Notes: generated from the letters alone by a model not told the origin. DNA of 21,497 nt from Paramacrobiotus richtersi (GCA_034698045.1 JAQGAU010001092.1:1-21497); one strand, 5' to 3'; shown: positions 1 through 9,761, counted from the stretch's first letter. A program made the numbers and translations.

Positions 1-584
1 AGTCGGTCAGCATTGATAGCGCCACACTGCGGGCAGGCTGCCACTGCTCGCTCATCACTGGGAATTCGCTCCATACAGCCGGTAGTGATGCATCGCAGCG
101 GATTGGTTTCCGCTTCCTAATTTCAACAAAATCCACAGTTCATGACCATTAGTTGAACAAAAAATGATTCTGCAGATGACGACTTACATATTCCTTGCTG
201 CACTTGCGGCATTTACACGAATAGCCATACAGCTTCTCAAAAGCAGCACGACGTGTACTGTCTGACATCAGGTATTCATCCGTAACGTCCCATCGTTTGT
301 ATCGCAGCTGAAAAAGGAACAAAATAAATACCGCAGCATGCGTCAGCACCACGCACTTGCGGCTGTTGTTCAACTTGGGTTTTTGCGTCCAACTTCCAAA
401 AATGTCCCACACTGTTTTTAATTTGGTAATACTATAATTGCCGCAGTACATGCGTCGCCAAGGTGCTAAACACGAGAAGCTAGACCTGTATTAACTCTTA
501 CATGTATTACTTCTGATCGCTTCGATCTACGAGTGCGGCAGTCCCCGCAAAAACCGAGTACACTAATCTAGTGTATTTATGTTA

Positions 585-707
585 CAAACATTTATTCCTT
601 TTTCTGTTGCTATTGTTAAAGGCAATGCCGCCGCAGTTTTGGGGGCGATGCCGAGTGTCAAGGCGCGGGTTAATGAACGAGATGAGACTGAATGTTTTAA
701 TACGTAA
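585..707 (+). mobile_element. 3' coding end of a retroelement reverse-transcriptase ORF (relic copy 1)
   Basis: One frame reads SVAIVKGNAAAVLGAMP then KARVNERD and a TAA at 705-707. It matches copy 2 at 9559-9746 (KGNAAAILCAMPSIKARVNQRD) at DNA and protein level. From memory of the family, QRxSxAxxxGNAAxxLG is the C-terminal tail of a widespread invertebrate retroelement reverse-transcriptase protein. Only about 35 codons remain, so this is a 5'-truncated dead copy. It sits inside the intron of the SMYD-like gene, on the opposite strand. Confidence 0.6.
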
Positions 708-747
708 AGTTTCGGAATGTGTAGTTGTCTTGTATTTATATTGTCTC

Positions 748-788
748 GTACAATTGTACATAAGTACAATTGTACATAAGTACAATTT
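748..788 (+). repeat. 16-bp tandem repeat at the retroelement 3' end
   Basis: Two full copies and a partial copy of GTACAATTGTACATAA lie 40 bp after the stop codon of relic copy 1. Each unit contains the palindrome GTACAATTGTAC. Short tandem repeats at the 3' terminus are usual for non-LTR retrotransposons, so this probably marks the end of the inserted element. Confidence 0.7.
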
Positions 789-1215
789 AATGCAAATTAA
801 TCAAAAAATTGGTATCCAGGTTTACTTTTGCTTTATTAAGCGTAAAGTAAATAACGCAGTGCCAAACGTTAACCAACAACAAGGACTTACACAGTGCAGT
901 CCCGTATAATTCTGGATATCCTCGGCGGCGTACAGGGTTACACGTCGGCCGCGTTTGATCATGAGCGCGTTGATATCCGAGCAGACCGATGTCATGCTAG
1001 CGTGGAGAGCGCGCTGATATACAATCATGCCCACCTTACGACCATCTTCCGCCAGTCCCACCTTACGAGCAGATCAAAGCTTAATCGGCACGAAATGATA
1101 ACGGACAATGCGATAACTCTCGGTCCACGTAGCCATGGTCACGCCCACTGCCGCGGCTGTCATCTGAGCGGCAAGCTTGTGCACGGGCGGGCACTCGGCG
1201 TCCGGCAGATTCAGA

Positions 1216-1886
1216 CTGAAAATTTTGATCAACTTTAAAGGGTGCAGACCATATCTTTTGTTAGTTTAATTAGGTAATCGCTGTCCGCTTTGCTGCGATA
1301 AAAGAGAGAAGCGAACGGATAGGATCCAGTAGAAGCGATGCAACACACCATGAAATGTGCATTATGACGATATTGTTTATATTGTTTACTCTATATCTAT
1401 TGTTTACTCTATTGGATATTGCAAAAAATAGCCATTGTTCTGTTAATTACTAGCGAACGGCTTCGGGATATCTGACTGAGCAACGCGTATTGCTCGCGAT
1501 TGATGAAGCAAAAGATTCTTTTAATCTGAAAAAACCGTTCTTATTTTAGCGATTACTCAGTAATTTTTGCAGTTTTGTATGTCAAACACGATTACACGAA
1601 TCAGCTTATCTGCACCCGGTAATCTATCTTCTGCCAAAATTTGGAAAAGATCGGACGAAAACTAACCGAGTTATCGCAGTTAGTAGAAATGGTTCGCAAC
1701 AGCGATTTTGCAGAACTCTTGAACATGCAGGACTTCCGCTTCGCTTCGGTCAATAATGTATGTGCATGTATGTACGTAACAAATAACGCCAATTTTCTCC
1801 AGATATTCTGGTTATAAAAACCTTGCAAAACGAGGCACAATCAGAGAAGAACCACACGGACATAAATCACTTACACATTTTCCAGC
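1216..1886. other. Unassigned stretch, probably intron of the SMYD-like gene
   Basis: AT-rich DNA without a convincing exon on either strand. If the MYND fragment at 1887-2075 belongs to the SET exons, this is the intron between them. No repeat or RNA gene was recognised. Confidence 0.4.
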
Positions 1887-2075
1887 TTATTTAATGGTTG
1901 ATACCGCGGCATACGACGCAACAGATCCTGTGGGCGCTGCTTTCCCATTCCTGGAACATCCTCTTCCACAGCGTTCTACGACCAACGAAACATACAAACC
2001 ACAGTTGGAACACCTCAATAGCCCTTGAGAGTTAACTTGTAGTCTCCTTTCCATCGGTTGTTCAGTCTTCACCAT
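1887..2075 (-). pseudogene. Possible degenerate MYND zinc-finger exon upstream of the SET fragment
   Basis: The minus-strand frame contains LLRCSNCG, then RCGRGCS. In the next frame, just after that, comes EWESSAHRICC. This is the order of a MYND finger (CxxC, CxxxC, W, H, C) if a frame change is allowed. It lies on the same strand and upstream of the SET-like exons, where SMYD proteins carry their MYND finger. No clean splice pair joins it to the next exon at 1215. The opposite strand also has a plausible short open frame here, so the assignment is weak. Confidence 0.3.
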
Positions 2076-2251
2076 TTATTCTAGATCAGAGAAATAAGGC
2101 CCCATTCGCATATTACGCAACGGGTAAGGGGTGCCGAGCAAAAACGTTACCGTTTGCTACAGGGTGTAGGAGCGACTTCCGTTTATCACAACCTACGTGG
2201 CGTAAGAAAAATCTCGAAAGCACTTACGCTTCGTTGTGTTTTTTGATACCG

Positions 2252-2618
2252 TCATTTGACCGTTTTTGACACAACCTGCTCGCCGATTTCGACTGTTACC
2301 CTGGCTCGTGATATTTCACCCTTTCCCTTAATGGCTTTGCTGCAGTTAAGAATCAAATCACCATGGGGGAAAAATAGCGTAAGGTGCAAAACACCCTTCG
2401 CAACGCCACGCCTCGGTGTTCTGGTTGGGGCCTTGAATCTGTCAAACTTTGGATACTTCCTGGCGCACCAGTTCTCCCTTACCATTAACCAAAAAAACCC
2501 CAAAACTTTGAGAAGAATGATGATACCAAACAAGGAAAGTTTCGTGGCGGCTGATGCGTTTCTACGGATGCAGGCATGCAGCTTCCAACGGTTTTTCAAC
2601 TGCTGGCTCTTGACATAG
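2252..2618. other. Antiparallel open frames of unknown meaning
   Basis: About 350 bp are open on both strands: 2256-2618 on plus (120 codons) and 2599-2252 on minus (115 codons). The minus frame has a hydrophobic run (LFGIIILLKVLGFFWLMV) followed by a basic stretch with TPRRGVAKG. The plus frame has no clear domain. I recognise neither product. Either one is a fragment of a mobile-element protein or an exon, or both are chance. Confidence 0.2.
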
Positions 2619-2642
2619 GGAGGCTATATATGTATCTGTACC

Positions 2643-2710
2643 TCATAACTCATAATTGCTGGTCTTAACTCATAAGTCATAACTCATAATTTGCACTCAT
2701 AACTCATAAA
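2643..2710 (+). repeat. Degenerate tandem repeat of ACTCATAA
   Basis: The heptamer/octamer ACTCATA(A) recurs several times with short spacers (CTCATAACTCATAATTG, TAACTCATAAGTCATAAC, CACTCATAACTCATAAAC). It is followed by a GGTCA/CACT-rich tract up to about 2790. It looks like a decaying microsatellite or short minisatellite. Confidence 0.75.
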
Positions 2711-2812
2711 CAATGGTCATCACTCACCAGCGGTCAGTCGCGGTCACTGCTCAATGGTGTCAGTGACAAGTGCTTTGCCAGTCACCACTGGCCATAATAA
2801 TTATTACGAAGT

Positions 2813-2910
2813 GGCTACGCGCGAGAGTGCTCCCGCGCGTAGTTAATCGGCTACGCGCGGGAGATTTCTCGCGCGGAGCAAAAATGTCGCGACCTGGCTA
2901 CGCGCGAGAT
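2813..2910. repeat. CGCG-rich direct and inverted repeat cluster
   Basis: GGCTACGCGCG followed by AGA or GGAGA occurs three times, at 2813, 2849 and 2896. An inverted copy, CTCCCGCGCGTAG, lies at 2830-2842, and TCTCGCGCG lies at 2867. The block is a local CpG island in otherwise AT-rich DNA and can fold into alternative hairpins. No coding content is seen. Confidence 0.7.
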
Positions 2911-3015
2911 CTGTAATTTTGCTTGTTCGGGCAGCTTCGTATTCCACTTTCCTGTTTCCTTTATGTTATTTTCTTAGTTAAGTTTCATTGTTTATAAATT
3001 GTGTTCTTTTTTGTT

Positions 3016-3159
3016 TACGAGGACATCTACATGCAACGCGCCACCCGCTTAAGCTGCACAGACAGCATTACCACAGCATGTGCTGTGAGTCACAGGGCAG
3101 GGTGGCGCGTTGCATGTAGATGTGACGTAGGCGGCGCACAGCATGTCGATGTCCTCGTA
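3016..3159. repeat. Nested foldback element
   Basis: A perfect 24-bp inverted pair (3023-3046 with 3100-3123) flanks a 53-nt spacer. The spacer carries its own hairpin (7-bp arms at 3072-3078 and 3081-3087, 2-nt loop). A second perfect 12-bp inverted pair (3016-3027 with 3148-3159) has a different axis and overlaps the left arm. The left arm can therefore pair with either of two right-hand partners. No coding content is recognised. Confidence 0.8.
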
Positions 3160-3418
3160 TCTTTTCAATTGTTAAGTTTTACTTTCTTGGTTCTCACTCT
3201 GCCATTATTATTATTATTACAACACAAGAGCAGACAACCCATTTGGGACTTCAAGTCTGGTCGCAAAATACTTGCTATATTATATACTGCATTACTTGCT
3301 ACATTAGTAAATTTTAGGTCCGCTAGTTATTTAAATTACAAAGCTAACACTTTTTTTTCCATGCTATCCAGTCTGTAGTAAGTCCACCGTACTCGATTAT
3401 GCCAGGTCCGGTCACTGG
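3160..3418. other. Intergenic or 3' flank of LRR1
   Basis: It holds an ATT microsatellite at about 3205-3219 (five units) and an A/T-rich tract. It lies directly downstream of the LRR1 stop codon, so it probably includes the LRR1 3' UTR. I could not find a clean AATAAA on the minus strand. Confidence 0.4.
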
Positions 3419-6227
3419 TCAGGATGGTTCACATGACATTGTATCCACATCAAAGTCATTACCTGCAAGCAAGTGGAGTTGAGGTTACGCTCCGGTCAAA
3501 TCAGAGGTTTTGTGCGAAGCAGTACCACTCAGCGGAAAAACTACAAACAACACCCACAATTAACAATTGTCTTGAAAGTGAAAAGACGTATCTACATTAG
3601 CTAGTTTCACCATAAGGATTGTTCGTCTGATTATGTTGATTATTCGAATTTCGATTATTCTGCCTTGTGACGTCAGCCCCGCACTGAATGGCCACAGCCA
3701 AATAATCAGAATAATCAGCCACGCCCCATAATCCAAACAATCCATACTACCTCCCGCTGCCAAAATACTCGATTTCCATCCAATTGGTTTAGATGAGATA
3801 TCACTAAGTACACGTTAAGATCGCGATCTTTTTGACGTTGAAATAAATTCCGAAACATTCTGGCAAAAAATCTAAAAGTAATTGTAAAATTTCACAACGG
3901 AAATTGGTTTAGAATCGTCATATTTATGCGAATTTATTGATAGATCGTCGAAGCAAATTGAACAGAAATGAATGCGAATTTTGAGGGATGAATCTCTGTG
4001 TAGGCTTTTATCATATTGCGCAACAGCAGCACACTGCGCTCACAAACGGTCGATGGAGATCCACCTTCTCATTTTCTAAAAGATTGTATGGGTGTTCTCT
4101 GATGCTACATTCGTGTCCTGGCCAAATAATCGTTTTCACCGGGATTTCACCTTAAAAAAAACCAGGAAAGGTACGAAGTGACGGTGATCACATGTTTCCT
4201 TACAATAATCGTAGTCTGACAGCTGGGCAATATCGGTTAAGTTGCCATATTTGACGCATGGACTGGTACACTTCGACGTGCGGCGGACAAATGTCGTCTC
4301 ACGGTAATCTTCCTTCTCAGTGTGTCCGCAGAACACGCCCAAATGGGAACGAGTCCGCTTTGCGAACTGGAATAGTGGCACCAACGAGCAGCATCTGCAA
4401 AGGCTGTCTTTGGCACAAAGGGGATTATAAAGAAGTTCCACGAATAAGGACTCCTCCGGCCAGGTAGCTACGACATCGGCACTTATGCTTTGCAGTCTGT
4501 TCTTTTCAAGGTTGATGTCACGCAGTGCTGGAAAGGCTACCGGTGAACTGGCAAACATTTCCATGATATGATTGTCCGTCAACCAAATGTGCTACAAAAG
4601 ACTGAGTACGTGTAACTGCTGACTGAACACAAGTCGTCATATGTAACAACCGCGTCGATAATTCACGTATACACTATGTTCGGGCAAAGTCCGACCTGAA
4701 GCGTTTCGAGACGTATATCCCAGCCGTGGGCAGTAGTTGGCAAATTCTTATCGCGCTTCTATGACAACTTTTTAAGCCGCATTCAACGAACTGGTTTCTA
4801 GTAAACCCACTATTGTCCTACATGTGGATACCAGTGTTAACGGGAAGCGGGTGAACTTAGTTTGTATGGTCAGACTTGGTCTGATAAACCATGCCGTAAA
4901 AAAATTCCCAGTAAGCGTTTGGAGGTGTTATATGGATGGTTCGAAAGCACTCAAACCAGTGTAGTTTTATGCATAAGTCGACCGCGATTAACCACCGAAG
5001 AACTGGCGAACTTTGGTTCGGAGATCTACTCTGGAAAACATTGTATAACTGCGACAGTGCTTGGTGACGAGCCCGTCTGCTAGCGAGCAGCTCCTGAGCT
5101 GGCACAATAAAGATGCAGCTCAGTTCGCGACACTACTAGTTTGCAGTGTCAGGCATCTGACGTTCTATCACATATGCTCTTTCTGCATCGATGAGCTTCC
5201 TGGAAAATCAGCCGGTTCTTTCTGTTGGAGAACCCACAGAAATTTAAGCCCAACTGCCCTGGAGCATTTTTTGCTTTGAAGTTGAAAAGAAGTATACGGA
5301 ACGTGCACACGGGATACGTGCCAAAAATCCTTGTGCCTAGTAGTAGAAACTGCTTTCTCTGCCAAGTAGTGACTTACAGTAGAAGACTAGAAGTCAATGT
5401 CACAATCACACGATTACATAAGCATTCCGTCAGTTAACTGACGGAATGCGTACTCCCTTGCACCTCGCAGTGCATCATCAAGTACAAGGAAACGTTTCCT
5501 TGTACTTGATGATGCACTGCGAGGTGCAAGGGAGTACGCATCTTACCTCGAGATTGAACGCAACCGGTTCAAGGACAGACCAGTCAAACGACTGTAAAGG
5601 ATTGCCAATCACAAACAGTTCTGTCAGTTTAGTGGGCTGTCCATCTCCGAATTCGGCGAACGCTACGGCTTCGACATTATGCAGTCCAGTCTGGACAATG
5701 GAAAAACCTGCCAAATTGCTGAATCCTCGAAGCATCCCTCGACGTAAAATCCTCATCGTGCAGCACAATATGTGAATACTTTTTAAATCGTCCCGGATGT
5801 TCTCCAACCATGGACAAAAATGATATGCGCGATCATCGTTGAAATCAAAATTGTTGAACTGAATGAATTCCGGCAGAGTGGTGTTTATTGGTCTGGGCGC
5901 CAGGTCAAGTATCTTGAATCCTGGCTGTTTTGAACATTCCTCCTTGTCCGGCACACCCTTTTGGGTGGATGTTTCTCCCATAAAAAACCTGACTGGAGCG
6001 GGTAAGTTGCTAGGAGGTATCTCCGAAATAGGGTAATTGTATGTTCTGTTTTCGACAAAGTCATAGCATCGGCAGATGAATTCATCTAGGGTCCTAAATG
6101 CTTTACATTCACATTGCGCGCATGTCACTTCACATCTCCCAATGGCGTCTGCGGTTTCCAGTTTCAGGACCAACAGAAGCAGCGCAACGGGTTTTGCCAT
6201 ACATAGTGGTACAGTTAAGCAACGCAT
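3419..6227 (-). CDS. Secreted leucine-rich-repeat protein, three exons (LRR1)
   Basis: Exons are 6227-5547, 4591-4204 and 3462-3419. Donors are CTCGAG|GTAAGA and TTATT|GTAAGG; acceptors are TTTTGTAG and TTGCAG. Phases agree (0, then 1) and give about 370 residues. Exon 1 has a signal peptide (AKPVALLLLVLKLETADA, with a second possible Met at residue 10), a Cys-rich cap (CEVTCAQCECK, CRC), then repeat-like segments. The clearest LRRs are LTELFVIGNPLQSF, HIWLTDNHIMEMF and LRDINLEKNRLQSI. They straddle the exon 1/2 junction at the correct spacing, which supports the intron. A C-terminal Cys-rich cap follows (NPLCAKDSLCRCC, FCGH, KCTSPC). Exon 3 encodes NDFDVDTMSCEPS and is confirmed by a near-identical exon in the copy at 11687. 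The protein is likely extracellular and ligand-binding; the partner is unknown. It is the only copy of the family with no visible lesion. Confidence 0.8.
5422..5449. repeat. 28-bp perfect palindrome
   Basis: GCATTCCGTCAGTT followed directly by its exact reverse complement, with no spacer. It shares 4 bases (5446-5449) with the larger palindrome on its right, so the two can extrude as adjacent hairpins. It lies within intron 1 of LRR1. Confidence 0.97.
5446..5541. repeat. 96-bp perfect palindrome (48-bp arms, no spacer) at the LRR1 intron 1 donor
   Basis: Bases 5446-5493 are exactly the reverse complement of 5494-5541; the centre is GGAAACGTTTCC. On the LRR1 strand it starts at intron position 6, right behind the donor GTAAG. 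The pre-mRNA would fold into a 48-bp hairpin touching the U1 site. Arms this long with no mismatch are unstable in genomes. The structure is therefore very young, maintained, or an assembly artefact. Confidence 0.97.
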
Positions 6228-6296
6228 TACGAATTAGATCCTACAAGCTCACAGGGAGCGTCTACTGCAGTGCCACGCTGCACCGCAAATGTTGCA

Positions 6297-6310
6297 GATA
6301 TTTATATATG
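6297..6310 (-). promoter_or_regulatory. TATA box of LRR1
   Basis: The minus strand reads CATATATAAATATC, about 70 nt before the LRR1 start codon. That leaves room for a short 5' UTR. The pseudogene copy LRR3 is related here (TTGCAGATAT shared) but has lost the TATA core. Confidence 0.55.
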
Positions 6311-6311
6311 C

Positions 6312-6664
6312 GTATTAGACTAGCCGTGTGCCCGGCAGGCGATAGTTTCAGGCTTTTCAGCCGACAGAAGCAGTTTCTTTGGGAACAGAAAGTTGCGTTC
6401 CACGGAACTACTGTTCACGATTATCATTACAGCCTGATTACACCAACAGTCAGAAACAGCTCTATTAAAGTCTTGCCGGAAAGGTTGGTTGACACAATTA
6501 CTCCCAGCTGTTTTGAAAAGAAATACTGCACGACGTTTGCCGAAGCCGAAGGGAAATGACGTGGTTTGTAACCGGAAAACTCGTTTTACATCGACAATAT
6601 AATTAAGCGGCAGGTATACTCGGTCTGCAGTCACACTGAGAGGCAGGAGCGACCGCGCAGTCGC
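6312..6664. other. Upstream region of LRR1
   Basis: No exon recognised. It contains purine-rich tracts and weak resemblance to the flank upstream of LRR3 (19200-19260), as expected if the duplication that made the LRR copies included the promoter region. Confidence 0.35.
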
Positions 6665-8238
6665 ACACATTTGAACGGAACAGGAATACGGAAACGGAAT
6701 GCATTTGTCGGAACGGAACACCATTTAACAGAATCTGTGTCGGAAGCAAAATGTCGGAATCTAAACGAAAAGCTGGAACGGAGTCAGTTTTACGGAATAG
6801 GAATCGGAACGATCATACTAGGTATCACTGCCAGCATAAATTAACCTTCAGACATATTTTTGTTACGGTTTGAAACCTCCTAGGACCACTATCTAAAACT
6901 TGACCTCTGGCGCGATGAGCCTATTCAGCAGGGGCATTCAAAAAAATTTAGTGGATGAAATAAACAGGATCTGAAAGACAAAGGCCTCGTAAAAAGTGCT
7001 TTTAGCATTGACGACAACAGACGTTCGTGGCTTTTCTAAACAGTGATGTTTTAGAATTTGGAAGCGATACGATTCGTTTACACAACGCAGTGTTGCTCAC
7101 CAAACTTCTTTTTCTTATAATGGCATACGCCTTAATTAATTTACATTGAATCAAAGCTGGATTTTAGCTTCTTAACAACTGGCACACACTCTCTCGACCT
7201 TTCATCATCATTAGGCTAAAATGTTTACCTGCTGTTTAGTGAGCATGACCAACCCAGCGGAAAATGTAGAGGTACAGCAACCAGACTGGAAACAAAAATA
7301 ATGACCCTCTTTCGCTGGTTAGGGATTTTATACGCATCGTTATAACTTATAATCGCTGCTAGAATCAGTCAATGTGCAACAGAATAACACAAGAGAACAT
7401 ACGGCATTGCATTTTTCAGTTCGAATTCATACAGCATTGATACTTTATTTGCTCACGAAGTACACATCAACTGTACATGTACACAATAACGGCTTCTGAA
7501 TTGGTTTGTGCGCGCAGCATCCAAACATTGCACGGAATCGGTTGGACGAATATCTTGCCCCAGTAATTGTGTGGTTTGCGGAATTTCTCAAGACTTGCTG
7601 TATAAAACTTAACAAGTATTAAAGTGACTCCAGTGACCCGCCATCACCTGAGAAGCGTGTTTTACAACTCAGGTAAAATACAGCATATTGAAAAAGTCAT
7701 TTATAGTTTCATACACACGCCTCCCTGGTTTTGACACTTCAGAATCGTCTTCGTAGGCATGCGGACTAAGGTTAGGAGTTTTAGAAAGTGCTGAAATACT
7801 GAATTGTAATAGCATAAGTGTTTTTTCACTTTTGACTACGTTGCGTCGATCGGATCTCTGAGCGGTGTGTGTATATCGATGTTTTGGATGCAAGTATAGC
7901 GTCGCCAGATCATCTGCGTGATATACACCGGCACGCTTGGAATGCCCACGTTGGAGTTCCATAAAAGTGTGAAGAAGCTCTACACTATACATGACACATG
8001 TAATGGTGTACCCATGTTTTCGGTAATCCTGCCCAGGTTGTATCTGCCGGAAACAAGCTTAATGTCAATCTTAGTTAAGAATATCCCTAGTATGATCATT
8101 CCCGATTCCGATTCCTACTCCGTAAAACTCCATTTCGTTCCTACGCTTTGGTTGAAGGTTCCGACGCAGATTGCGTAAAACTGTGTTCCGTTCCGACATA
8201 GCACTCCGATTCCGCATTCCTATTCCGTCCAAATGTGT
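6665..8238. mobile_element. 1.6-kb element with long imperfect terminal inverted repeats
   Basis: About 165 bp at 6665-6830 matches the reverse complement of about 8075-8238 with scattered differences. Both ends begin ACACATTTG(A/G)ACGGAA and include GATCATACTAGG at the inner side. Each arm carries many CGGAA or TTCCG motifs (about ten on the left). That resembles the subterminal repeats recognised by DNA-transposon transposases. The interior holds only unrecognised open frames, the longest being 7992-7669 on minus (107 codons). This suggests a non-autonomous DNA transposon. I could not find a clear target-site duplication. Confidence 0.6.
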
Positions 8239-8264
8239 AGGCCGCATAAAAGGCCTCAAACCGA

Positions 8265-8447
8265 ATGCTGGAGGCAAGCAGTTTCAGAATAGCCGGGTGC
8301 CTGGAAAGCGGTATTTCAGAATTTTCAGCTATTAAAAAGCAGTTGCTGCATAGTACAACTGCATTTCGTGAACTCGTGCACGGTTACCTGCGAACATGTG
8401 AAATGATTACGAAACCAAGCGCAGGCGTTAATTCTACTGCTAGCTGA
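8265..8447 (+). other. Short open frame of unknown meaning
   Basis: A 60-codon frame beginning with ATG just outside the right inverted repeat. It has no signal peptide, repeat or motif I recognise, and no splice signals support it. Probably chance. Confidence 0.12.
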
Positions 8448-8515
8448 ACGTAGAGAATATTTAGGACAAGTACCTAGACTCTAGTAATCCAACATGACAT
8501 CTGACAGCCACTCAT

Positions 8516-8610
8516 GAGGATCGCGGCACACCATTGTGCAGCTGAAAGCCTTGCGCATGCGGCAAAAGCTATTTTTAAACTTGCAGATAGCGCAAAGAAC
8601 AACCTATTTT
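8516..8610 (-). mobile_element. Repeated mobile-element protein fragment (copy 1)
   Basis: This stretch is closely related to 12645-12735, sharing GATCGCGGCACACCATTGTG and GCCTTGCGCATGCGGC. On the minus strand both copies encode RMRKA(F/Y)SCTMVCRDP. The conserved frame suggests a piece of a repeated protein-coding element rather than random DNA. I do not recognise the family with certainty. The two copies differ on one side of the conserved core. Confidence 0.45.
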
Positions 8611-9300
8611 GGCTCACTTCCGTCTGCTTGCATTGGCCTTAATAGCTATAATAATTTATGATTGTGCTGCATTGTCAGCTGCGCTTTACCTTCCATTTAA
8701 ATATATGCGAACAGTTTTTATTTTTGCCTCCAAAAACCTTCTCTTCGCAACCGTTATTGAGTTATCCAGTGCCTCATAAATACAGTTTGATGCCGCTATA
8801 CCGCTTTTGTATTTGAGCTACTTGTTATGATCTGTTAAGGCATGGATTTGTACTGACTCGATGCAGCTCAAGATTCGTCACCATTATATATTCTTCCCAT
8901 AACGGTTGTTGCAAAGACCACCACCAAGCATGGAGGGAGAAAACGAGCTTGTGGAATGTGAACAGTTTGTACTGTTGACGGCGCCACGACGGTCGATACA
9001 ACTTTTATTGTTTGATTGTTATATGTCCAGCAAATAAATATACAGTGAACGCGCACTGCCAGGAGGTAAGTTACACGTGTTTCTCGTTTACAGTTGATCC
9101 ATACGCAAATGAACCGTTGGAACGGTTTCCAGTTATGAAATTCATAAATTATCACCATTTGTACTGGATGCAATAAAAAATTTGTTTATACTTATCAGAG
9201 TCTGTAGATGTTTCCGATATAAGCCGTATGTTTATGCGAATATTCCCCGAGAAAATGTTTACGTTTCAGTTCAAAACTGTTTTATCAAAAAAAGCCTATG
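8611..9300. other. No feature seen
   Basis: AT-rich DNA with only short open frames lacking recognisable motifs on either strand. Confidence 0.4.
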
Positions 9301-9746
9301 AAAGGTACCAGTCTCGCTCAGGAAGAAAAGCGGGATGGGCAGCGCAGCGTGCGGATGCCCGCAAGAGGTTACACTACACTTCACTGTCGAACCAGTACAG
9401 GTTCCATCCTGTCGCTTGTTGAGACTTGAGACCCTTGGTGTTTTTAGTGAGTCGACAAAGGAGCTGTTTAAATTTTTAGGTCGTAAACTTTTCGAGAAAT
9501 CGGGTGATCCACGGCCTGGATCTTTTTTAAAACAACGTTTTTCTGTTGCTATTAATTAAAGGCAATGCCGCCGCAATTTTGTGCGCGATGCCGAGTATTA
9601 AGGCACGAGTGAATCAGCGAGATAAGATTGGATGGTTTAACAATTACGTTATAAAATCCGACAGCCAGTACACCGGTTATATAGCGCTAGAAGAGGCGAA
9701 TTCCCTTCCGCACCACCACACAGGCAGTTCAGCAAATTCTCAGTAG
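9301..9746 (+). mobile_element. 3' coding end of the same retroelement family (relic copy 2), frameshifted
   Basis: Three frames in order read the C-terminal region of the reverse-transcriptase protein: KAGWAAQRADARKRLHY (about 9328-9378), ETLGVF then GRKLFEKSGDPRPGSFLKQR (about 9430-9545), and KGNAAAILCAMPSIKARVNQ (from 9559). The motif order matches the family tail ETLGVF..GDxR..FLxQR..GNAA. Two frame changes make it a dead copy. It continues 39 codons past the equivalent end of copy 1, to a TAG at 9744-9746. Confidence 0.65.
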
Positions 9747-9761
9747 TTCTGCAGAATGTAC

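Larger units (their letters stand above)
1..1215 (-). pseudogene. SMYD-type SET-domain methyltransferase-like gene, partial and probably broken
   Basis: Three exons are visible: 1215-891, 307-188 and 116-1 (running off the window). The first follows TTTTCAG and ends at GTAAGT. The second follows TTTTTCAG and ends at GTAAGT. The third follows TTAG. Both junctions are in phase 0. The translation resembles the SET and post-SET part of SMYD proteins. It has GMIVYQRALHASMTSVC (position of the family GxxLYPxxSLLNHSC), then KRGRRVTLYAAEDI, then LRY (position of the catalytic-tyrosine ISY), then YGYSCKCRKC (post-SET cysteines), then further Cys pairs including CPQCG. SMYD enzymes methylate lysines of histones and other proteins. 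Two defects are seen: an in-frame TGA at 1076-1074, and NHSC replaced by TSVC. A retroelement relic lies in the 890-308 intron. I am fairly sure of the family, but less sure that it is dead, since an unseen splice could avoid the stop. Confidence 0.6.

Noticed and set aside
891-1061. Histone-fold reading of the segment KRGRRVTLYAAEDIQ
   Set aside because: It looks histone-like in isolation. The preceding GMIVYQRALHASMTSVC and the following exon with CKCRKC align better, in order, with the SET and post-SET parts of SMYD proteins.
1894-2028. Plus-strand terminal exon MVDTAAYDATDPVGAAF...
   Set aside because: The composition is plausible and TTTTCCAG precedes it, but no upstream partner exon was found. 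The opposite strand carries MYND-like cysteines in the right place for the SMYD-like gene.
3668-3675. TGACGTCA as a cAMP-response element
   Set aside because: It is a perfect consensus, but it lies inside LRR1 intron 2, alone, with no supporting context. An 8-bp match is expected by chance in a window of this size about once every few windows.
4862-5437. Several plus-strand open frames inside LRR1 intron 1
   Set aside because: They overlap one another in different frames, match no family I know and lack consistent splice signals. They are treated as intron sequence.
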